From: UBA3792 sp964426415
Lineage (GTDB): Bacteria > Bacillota > Clostridia > Christensenellales > CAG-138
Assembly: GCA_964426415.1 (NCBI GenBank)
Contig: CAYRQM010000002.1
Span: 30,960 to 94,959, forward strand
Direction: 5' to 3'
DNA: 64,000 nucleotides
Positions 58,901 to 64,000 of the stretch are shown in pieces (within the stretch, counting starts at the first letter, position 1; every line of letters begins with the position of its first letter). The notes under the pieces were generated by a model that was not told where the DNA came from, ran no database searches, and saw nothing but the letters and a program-made list of their open reading frames with translations. The position numbers were made by a program, and so were the translations under genes.

Positions 58901-60243
58901 TCTCCGACTTGATGCTCTCCTACCCGACGCAGCTCCGTAATGCACGTCATCTCATCATGACCATTTCGGACATGGCGACGGGTGAAGTCTACTATGTGGA
59001 CGATACCGAGTATCTTGGCAGAGCGTATTACAGCAGCGACTACGGTCAGTACATGCAGCAGGGTTCGTTCTATTGGGACGGCATCAACTACAACGAAGAG
59101 TCCGCAGGCTATGGCGACTATCTCCCGTCCGGGACATGGGTGCTTGTAACCTACGAGACGATGGTTGATTACGATGGTGCTACCCTCAATGAAGAATGGC
59201 AGTTCCCGCTGATCATCGACTCCACTGCGCCGACTGCGTGGATTAATAGCGTCGATGAAACGACGGGCGACATCACCATTGGCGTATCCGACAACCACAA
59301 GCTGGCTTCCGTCGAGATCTCCTACACGGCGCTCACCGATGACGAAGAACCCGAAGAATACACCGAGTACGTTGCGATGGAAGCGCCGGATTACACCACG
59401 ACCCTAGACGGCAACTTCTACTACACCGTTACGGCGGCGCAGTTTGCTGCTGCGGAAGAGATCGACGGGTATGTGTACATCGACCTGCTGGACTATGCGA
59501 CCAACTGGCCCGATTTCGCACTGTTCTACTATAATGGTCAGTACTACATCATGGATAACTTCGAAGATATCCCTGAGTATGCGTACTCCATCGAAAATGC
59601 GCGTGAAACGATCGCTTCCGGCTACTACGACACAAGCACCGTCTTCCCGCTGCTTGGCACCGTCATCGCCATCGATGACGACATCGTCTACATGCAGACC
59701 TACTATCCCAAGATGTTCTCTACGGATCGGTACTTCGGCATTGCGGTGCACATCCCTGCAGAAATGAACGAAGGTGACTTCGGCGTCGGCGATACCATCG
59801 TTGCCTTCGGCTACCTTGACGAGCAGCACGGTCTGCCCATCATGGAGGCGTTGGACTATTTGGTCTATGCGACTTGCGATTCGTACGATGACGAGCTCTG
59901 GTATCTGAACAACGTCACGATCACCAGCCTGTTCGACTTCAAAGACAACTACCTCTGCTCGTTGGTATGGATGGAAGACTTGACCATTACCGACATCCTC
60001 CCGCAGGCAGACGGCACGTTCGTCTACACGGTGTCCGACGGCTTCCAGACGATCGACATCGTCAACTGCGGCGAACTGGGCGATCCCATCTATGACGAAG
60101 AGTCCAACATCACCGGCGTCACGGATCCTGCCGTGGTCGGCGACATCGTCTATGGTATGTTCGTTGTGACGATGGACGCAGGCGTCATGCAGCTCCAGCC
60201 GCTGAACACCTACGACTACTGTGGCTTCGATACCGCAAACTAA
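55915..60243 (+). CDS. Large secreted subtilisin-like protease with dockerin domain
   Basis: 1442 residues. Signal peptide to about 26, an inhibitor-like propeptide (about 60-150), then an S8 domain with Asp197 (VLDTGLN), His259 (GHGSH) and Ser601 (SGTSMASP). A protease-associated insert (about 430-545) lies between the His and Ser blocks, as in C5a-peptidase-like enzymes. A beta-sandwich follows, then a dockerin at about 812-880 (DVNMDGIVSATD, DLDGIAGVTAAD), and about 560 residues rich in Tyr and Asp. No LPXTG or membrane anchor is present, so attachment may depend on the dockerin. The ATG at 55915 has AGGAGG ahead. Confidence 0.9.
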   Translation: MKKARRILAIVVALVMALSMLPMAFAGNDDAQSMKDKLTSSEQSNSNKLEKKLTKTFENKSVDLGLDDDALVRAIIVFDDAPLSDTYSADAIRNNEAVAVQTRLTDAHDTFFKSLTFEAQRNFDYTVLLNGIAIETAYKNVAALKTMDGVKDVFIASTYSAPKVEKPTMEYANAMTYANYMQNINYDGKGMVIAVLDTGLNLGHEAFQDYNITTETPRLTEEFVASVNTNVNGKYVSDKIPFAYDYYDYDDDVTDYNGHGSHVSGTIAGYAKAADGAVTFSGVAPAAQIVFMKIFADAGGGTSSDVYFAALEDCYILGVDALNMSIGSDSGFTWDPELENEYFGNIFDRLENAGIVACISAGNDDSLGSNSMNWSDSFYGEKWVTSDVSDFGVVGSPSTYDGNISVASVENTAYPAYALSAMIGGEETMLAFNDSSEADDPMHWMTVMANMTYEFVNCGKGDVSDFESVDPTGKIALIQRGTITFEEKIENAYNAGAIAAVIYNNQAGTIGMSIETFEIPAVSITQADGENLLANSDDQMITTPTGMTVFANEKAYTISDFSSRGVTPELTLKPTITGPGGMIYSAVAGASDAYEVYSGTSMASPNVTGNMALILQYLKEEHPEMSKIQRANMAEDMATSNAMLLPDFSYAEDGFYAYESPRKQGAGLIYTPQAVYSDLYIVDSVASLGDYSAEVLANGISFKITLGNKGADAITIDTDDITSALTYDYAYSTYNTTLPVNMDEGTDYLLVFADDTIVVPANGTIEVSAMLMVSPTLLGDFADDYPNGNFIDGYITFPSDDVATIQCPTSLLAGDVNMDGIVSATDVSLLLRSLVGSDELVDDQVAAGDLDGIAGVTAADAALIMRYVIGLIGELPNVTVEAELPIGMMPVTHYTFTLFNGDWTQAPVLETYNSFDYLDACNYMQTNGYGIYLDYGYTPFDLMIEANIGMNEAYAYSLTRNMVVSYLGDNPMYDYTTMNYFNSAISNEKSSCGFYLSDLMLSYPTQLRNARHLIMTISDMATGEVYYVDDTEYLGRAYYSSDYGQYMQQGSFYWDGINYNEESAGYGDYLPSGTWVLVTYETMVDYDGATLNEEWQFPLIIDSTAPTAWINSVDETTGDITIGVSDNHKLASVEISYTALTDDEEPEEYTEYVAMEAPDYTTTLDGNFYYTVTAAQFAAAEEIDGYVYIDLLDYATNWPDFALFYYNGQYYIMDNFEDIPEYAYSIENARETIASGYYDTSTVFPLLGTVIAIDDDIVYMQTYYPKMFSTDRYFGIAVHIPAEMNEGDFGVGDTIVAFGYLDEQHGLPIMEALDYLVYATCDSYDDELWYLNNVTITSLFDFKDNYLCSLVWMEDLTITDILPQADGTFVYTVSDGFQTIDIVNCGELGDPIYDEESNITGVTDPAVVGDIVYGMFVVTMDAGVMQLQPLNTYDYCGFDTAN

Positions 60244-60260
60244 CAAACACCCAAAAATGG

Positions 60261-60286
60261 GGGACGGCAAACGCCGTCCCTCTTTT
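60261..60286. terminator. Terminator of the subtilisin gene, possibly bidirectional
   Basis: GGGACGGC-AAAC-GCCGTCCC followed by TCTTTT; on the minus strand it runs into CCATTTTTG, so it may also end the selD transcript. Confidence 0.85.
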
Positions 60287-60344
60287 CATGTAAAAAGGGC
60301 GATGTATTCGCACCGCCCGAAGCTGATTCAATTATCTTTGTGCG

Positions 60345-61379
60345 TTACGGCAGCAGCGTAATGGCTTTCTCGCGCTGTTCCACAATGACGCCGATGCGCT
60401 GCATACAAGGCACGGCGTCCGAAAGCGCCGCTTCTACGGCGTCCGCGTCCAATGGGTCTACGGCGCACAGCAGTCCGCCGGACGTTTGCGGGTCAAACAG
60501 CAGATCGACCTTGGCAAGCGCGACGTCGTTTGGCTCGACGGCACATTCCGCAAAGGTGCGGTTCCGATACATTCCTTCGGGCAGCACGCCCATCCGCGCA
60601 AACTCCAGCGCTTCTTCGATGAGATGAATGCTGCCAACATGAAGCTCTGCGGAAACGTCCGAGCCTGCACACATTTCGTACAGGTGTCCCAACAGCGAAA
60701 AGCCCGTAACATCGGTGCAGGCGTGTACGCGATAGCGCACCAGCACGTCGCGTGCCGATTTGTTCAGCGTTGTCATCAGGCGCAGCGCCAGCGCTTTGCC
60801 TTCTTCGGAAAGCAGGTCAGCCTTTGCAGCCGTGGTCAGGACGCCGATGCCGATTGGCTTCGTGAGAAAGAGGACATCGCCCACCTTGGCGCCGTTGTTC
60901 TTCCAAAAGGCGTTGGGATTGACGAAGCCCGTCACGGAAAGACCATACTTCGGCTCGTCGTCATAGATGCTGTGTCCGCCGCAAATGATAGCGCCCGCCT
61001 CGGCGCACTTTTCGTATCCGCCGCGCAAAATCTGATGCACCTGTTCTTTTGGCATATCCTTCGGAACGCACATCACGTTCAGCGCCAGCTTCGGTTCGCC
61101 GCCCATGGCGTAAATGTCGGACAGCGCGTTGGTTGCCGCAATTTGCCCAAAGGTGTACGGATCGTCCGCGATGGGCGGGAAAAAGTCGATGGTTTGCACG
61201 ATGGCAAGCGTGTCGGACACGCGATAGACCGCGGCGTCGTCGCTCTTGTCAAATCCAACCAGCAGGTTTTCGTCCTGTAACACGGGCAGATCGGACAGCA
61301 GCTGCGACAGCACGCCCGCGCCCACCTTTGCACCGCAGCCGGCGCATTTTGCCAGCTTGGTCAATTTTACGTCTTGCAT
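60345..61379 (-). CDS. selD: Selenide, water dikinase SelD
   Basis: 344 residues; makes selenophosphate. The active-site segment KCAGCGAKVG has Cys (not selenocysteine) and the catalytic Lys. DDAAVYRVSDTLAIVQTIDFFPP and TDVTGFSLLGHL are conserved ATP-binding parts. No selA, selB or tRNA-Sec is in the window. With its neighbours it more likely serves labile-selenium insertion into molybdenum hydroxylases. GGAGG precedes the ATG, overlapping the upstream gene's end. Confidence 0.94.
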   Translation of the reverse strand: MQDVKLTKLAKCAGCGAKVGAGVLSQLLSDLPVLQDENLLVGFDKSDDAAVYRVSDTLAIVQTIDFFPPIADDPYTFGQIAATNALSDIYAMGGEPKLALNVMCVPKDMPKEQVHQILRGGYEKCAEAGAIICGGHSIYDDEPKYGLSVTGFVNPNAFWKNNGAKVGDVLFLTKPIGIGVLTTAAKADLLSEEGKALALRLMTTLNKSARDVLVRYRVHACTDVTGFSLLGHLYEMCAGSDVSAELHVGSIHLIEEALEFARMGVLPEGMYRNRTFAECAVEPNDVALAKVDLLFDPQTSGGLLCAVDPLDADAVEAALSDAVPCMQRIGVIVEQREKAITLLP

Positions 61380-62363
61380 TTATGCCTCCACAAGTTGAAT
61401 GAGAATGTCGATGGAACCGCCGCAGACCATGCCGGCCTTGGCGGCGTCGGTGTTGTTCATATTGCAGGTGTAGCGCTTGACCGACGGGCCGTTTTTCAGC
61501 ATTTGCAGCGCATACTGCGCCGCTTGATACTCGCCAAATCCGCCGCCGACGGAGGAAATGAGCGTGCCGTCCTGCCGCACAATCATGCGCGCACCCGTCG
61601 AGCGCGGCGCGGAACCGTGCTTGTCGATCAGCGTCACCATGGCGTAGCGCTCTTTGGCGGTGCGGATGGCTTCGCAAAGCGGTTCGTCCCATTCAACGCC
61701 GCATCGGTCCAAATTTTTCACCTGAATCATCTCGCCCACGATGCAAACGGCGATTTCTTCGGGCGTGTTCGCGCCAATCTTGAGCCCGATGGGGGAGTGG
61801 ACGCGATCCAAAAGACTGCGTGGGATTCCGTTCTTTTCTAAATCGTCGAACAGCAGCTTGACCTTGGTGTGACTGCCGATCATGCCGCAATAGGTAAAGG
61901 GCTTGCCCAAAATTTGTTCCAGACAGGCGCGATCGTCCTTGTGTCCGCGTGTGACGATGACATAGTACGCATTGGACGGGTGCAGCCGTTCCAGCGCGGT
62001 GTGATAGCCTTCCACCAAGATGGAATCGGCGTCGGGGAAGCGTTCATAATTGGCGAATTCTGCGCGGTCGTCGATCACGGTGACCGAGAACCCCACCAGC
62101 TTTGCCACCTTTGCCGTCTGCACCGAAACGTGTCCGCCGCCGCACAAAATCAGCTGCGGCGCGGTGGTGATGCGCTCGATCAGGACGCCGTCCTGCACCA
62201 TGGGCAGCTTTGCGTCCGCATCCAAGGATGCGGGCAAAATGGAGCCGTCGCCATAGCTTGCGCCGTCAAACAGGGCGATGTGCCCCAGCTTGTCGCCTTC
62301 GATCCCGGTAAACAAAAGCGGCATCCGCCCTTCGGTGATCGCTTGCACTGCTTTACGAAACAT
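61380..62363 (-). CDS. XdhC/CoxI family maturation protein
   Basis: 327 residues. LILCGGGHVSVQTAKVAKLVGFSVTVIDDR is the Rossmann part, and CGMIGSHTKVKLLFDDLEK and ISSVGGGFGEYQAAQYAL belong to the XdhC fold. XdhC delivers the sulfurated molybdenum cofactor to xanthine dehydrogenase-type enzymes. The ATG at 62363 has GGAGAAC ahead; the stop is one base before the selD start. Confidence 0.85.
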   Translation of the reverse strand: MFRKAVQAITEGRMPLLFTGIEGDKLGHIALFDGASYGDGSILPASLDADAKLPMVQDGVLIERITTAPQLILCGGGHVSVQTAKVAKLVGFSVTVIDDRAEFANYERFPDADSILVEGYHTALERLHPSNAYYVIVTRGHKDDRACLEQILGKPFTYCGMIGSHTKVKLLFDDLEKNGIPRSLLDRVHSPIGLKIGANTPEEIAVCIVGEMIQVKNLDRCGVEWDEPLCEAIRTAKERYAMVTLIDKHGSAPRSTGARMIVRQDGTLISSVGGGFGEYQAAQYALQMLKNGPSVKRYTCNMNNTDAAKAGMVCGGSIDILIQLVEA

Positions 62364-63150
62364 GGGTTCTCCTTTCCAACATGAGGATGGCTTCCAAAGC
62401 GCCGCCTGCAATGGCACGCGCCTTGTCGGATACGGTGTAGCAATGGCTCACTTCGCAGCGCGGGTCTACGTCGCCGCTTTTCATGCCCTCGGTCACAGGC
62501 GTTCCGTCGGGAAGCAAGCCGCGCAGAACGCCCGAAATCAGCGCAGGCATGGGCGCACCGTTCACCAATGCGACGGTTTCGCCCTTCTTGACCAAATCGC
62601 CGATGTGGCGCACTTCGGTCAGCACGCCGTCTCGCGGTGCGCGCAAAACGCGTTCGGTGGTAAAGCCGCTGATATTGCCGGGAATGCCGGTGTTCGGCGC
62701 GGCGGCGCCATCTTGGATCACGCGTCCCAAGTGATGTCCACGCTGCGTCTCGATTACGGCGTCGCAATCGGTTCCTGCACAAAAGCCGGGGCCAAGCCCA
62801 ATCACGATGGGCGCTTCGTCGATCGTTGTGCCAAGGTTGCGCTTTGCAAGGATGGCGTCGATCACCACAAACGGTTTGAGCGCAGCGATGCAGTCGGCGT
62901 TCGGGTCTGCCAGCACGGCAATTTCGCCCTGCGCCAAGATGGGCGCGACTTGGTCGATGTTTTGCGCAAAGCGTCCCGTCACGTCTTCCACCTGCTGCAC
63001 GCCGTTGCGAATTGCTTCCGAAAAGCAGACCGTGCGGCGAATGGACGTCGGCTTGGGCAGATCGGTCATCACCAACTCGTATCCGCAATGCGCCAAACGG
63101 ACGGCAACACCGGAAGCAAGGTCGCCGGCGCCTTTGATCACAATCAGCAT
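62353..63150 (-). CDS. yqeB: YqeB (EF2563) family protein of selenium-dependent molybdenum hydroxylases
   Basis: 265 residues. Rossmann-like start MLIVIKGAGDLASGVAVRLA, then a biotinyl-lipoyl-like barrel (DGVLTEVRHIGDLVKKGETV). This family occurs with SelD and XdhC in organisms that have selenium-dependent molybdenum hydroxylases. The exact reaction is unknown. The ATG at 63150 has GGAGGAATC ahead. It overlaps both neighbours by about 7-11 bases. Confidence 0.88.
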   Translation of the reverse strand: MLIVIKGAGDLASGVAVRLAHCGYELVMTDLPKPTSIRRTVCFSEAIRNGVQQVEDVTGRFAQNIDQVAPILAQGEIAVLADPNADCIAALKPFVVIDAILAKRNLGTTIDEAPIVIGLGPGFCAGTDCDAVIETQRGHHLGRVIQDGAAAPNTGIPGNISGFTTERVLRAPRDGVLTEVRHIGDLVKKGETVALVNGAPMPALISGVLRGLLPDGTPVTEGMKSGDVDPRCEVSHCYTVSDKARAIAGGALEAILMLERRTHVS

Positions 63151-63821
63151 GATGGATTCCTCCATAGTTCTTTGATGGGTTCTGCCGATTGCCAAGAAAC
63201 GATGGCAACGGGCAGCTTGGCGTAGGGCAGCAACGTATGCGCAAGCGATACATCCTGCGGCGTATCGGCTTTGTTCAGTAGAATGCCCGTCACACGCGGA
63301 TAGGATGCAAGCACCTGCATGGCAAGCGCGGGCGTCACGATGGCGTCCGGCTCTGTATTGCAAAGCGCGGCGTACAGCGCGGGGCGGTGCGCAGCTTCCA
63401 AGATGGGCTTTCCGATGCCGTCCAACCCAAGCACAGCCAAAACCGCCGTCGCCTCGTCGGGAATGACAGGCTCATGTGCGGCGTGTGCCTTCAGCGGAAG
63501 ATGCTTGGCGCCATCCGCTTCAACCAAAACGTAGTCGGCAAGCTGCATCAGCGCAGCAAGCGGCTGCCGCGGCGCAATGATTTTGTAGCCTTCCGGCGTT
63601 CCCACGCATACGCACGCGCCGAAGGGAAGCGGTTTCGTGCGCGCTTCGCAAAAGGGCAAATCGGCAGGCGGATGGATGTGCGTCGTCGTACACACCAAGA
63701 CAGAACCGTATTGCCTGAGGTATGCCGCAAGAACGCGAATTGCAGACGTCTTGCCGCCGCCGCCGATAAAAGCCGTGACGCCTCGTTCGATATGAAACAT
63801 GGAACAAAATTCAGATAGCAT
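63144..63821 (-). CDS. yqeC: YqeC family selenium-dependent hydroxylase accessory protein
   Basis: 225 residues. P-loop GGGGKTSAIRVLA near residue 20, CTTTHIHPP, and the Asp-Gly-Ala-Lys motif VEADGAKHLPLKAH identify YqeC, a putative NTPase of molybdenum hydroxylase maturation. The ATG at 63821 has GAGGGT ahead. First gene of yqeC-yqeB-xdhC-selD. Confidence 0.88.
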   Translation of the reverse strand: MLSEFCSMFHIERGVTAFIGGGGKTSAIRVLAAYLRQYGSVLVCTTTHIHPPADLPFCEARTKPLPFGACVCVGTPEGYKIIAPRQPLAALMQLADYVLVEADGAKHLPLKAHAAHEPVIPDEATAVLAVLGLDGIGKPILEAAHRPALYAALCNTEPDAIVTPALAMQVLASYPRVTGILLNKADTPQDVSLAHTLLPYAKLPVAIVSWQSAEPIKELWRNPSC

Positions 63822-63845
63822 GCTTACCCTCGATATTCTGCTATG

Positions 63846-63874
63846 AGGATAACACATTCCAACAGAATTGTAAA
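63846..63874 (-). promoter_or_regulatory. Promoter of the yqeC-selD operon
   Basis: On the minus strand TTTACA (63869-63874) and TATCCT (63846-63851), spacer 17. Confidence 0.65.
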
Positions 63875-63916
63875 GAAAAAGCCCCGTCAAGACCGTGTCA
63901 AGTTGTTCCGGGTGAA

Positions 63917-64000
63917 TTAGGAGCAGAAGGCGTTGGGAACGGCGAAAAGGGATTTTAGGAGAAGATAGCGTCCGTTGACCTTGCCAAAGGTCTGCGGCGC
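63917..64000 (-). CDS. C-terminal end of an unidentified gene, cut by the window edge
   Basis: The minus strand reads 27 codons without a stop, ending PQTFGKVNGRYLLLKSLF and AVPNAFCS. Too short to identify. It belongs to a separate unit upstream of the yqeC promoter. Confidence 0.4.
   Translation of the reverse strand, partial: APQTFGKVNGRYLLLKSLFAVPNAFCS

Noticed and set aside
57304..59298. 664-codon minus-strand frame inside the subtilisin gene
   Set aside because: The plus-strand protein has a full catalytic triad and dockerin; the antisense frame has no recognisable motif.
60345..61379. Selenocysteine-containing SelD
   Set aside because: The active-site position is an ordinary Cys codon and no in-frame TGA is read through.

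Overview
The window looks like chromosomal DNA of an endospore-forming, GC-rich member of the Clostridia. The gene order lepA-hemW-hrcA-grpE-dnaK-dnaJ with a CIRCE operator, the sporulation genes spoIVA, gpr and spoIIP, Firmicutes-type L10 leader control of rplJ-rplL, and consensus -35/-10 promoters with 17-base spacers all point there. No rRNA or species marker is present, so the genus stays open. The sequence is one scaffold with a single 100-N gap at 19632-19731.

Layout. 76-7929: translation factor, haem chaperone and heat-shock operon. 7995-9197: lone DNA methyltransferase on the minus strand. 9385-12566: amino-sugar genes (glmM plus a left-handed beta-helix acetyltransferase) and the L10/L12 operon. 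12743-14655: secreted protein convergent with a polysaccharide deacetylase. 14789-18984: queuosine tRNA genes (queA, tgt), t6A genes (tsaE, tsaB), rimI and a SEC-C protein. 19055-19741: six tRNA genes, the last one split by the gap. 19742-20933: about 1.2 kb of non-coding repeats. 20934-27442: cell-wall genes, a site-2 protease, scpA-scpB, and a small HTH/DUF2975/DUF4153 operon. 27559-34326: ABC exporter, spoIVA, gpr, spoIIP and a degenerate serine-hydrolase/GNAT fusion. 34346-43787: asd-dapA-dapB, dnaE, rlmD and small enzymes.

Accessory part. 43834-47410 encodes a trypsin-fold pseudoprotease and two secreted proteins that join dockerin modules to class B-like sortase domains. 47476-53390, on the minus strand, is a bacterial microcompartment operon: two BMC-H, one tandem BMC-T, three BMC-P pentamer proteins, PduL, a PduS-like flavin/Fe-S protein and two different DeoC aldolases. 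It has no aldehyde dehydrogenase. The three encapsulated-enzyme candidates (both DeoC and PduL) begin with similar amphipathic helices. 53551-55039: rsfS and a nadD-yqeK fusion. 55915-60243: a 1442-residue subtilisin with a dockerin, behind a perfect consensus promoter. 60345-63821: selD, xdhC-like, yqeB and yqeC genes, a maturation set for selenium-dependent molybdenum hydroxylases.

Themes. Several proteins keep an enzyme fold but have lost catalytic residues (21925-23052, 32827-34326, 43834-44703). Three genes have -10 boxes six or seven bases before the start codon, which suggests leaderless mRNAs (23143, 29310, 55039). Terminators and promoters often overlap. Dockerin-bearing proteins occur without any cohesin or scaffoldin in the window.
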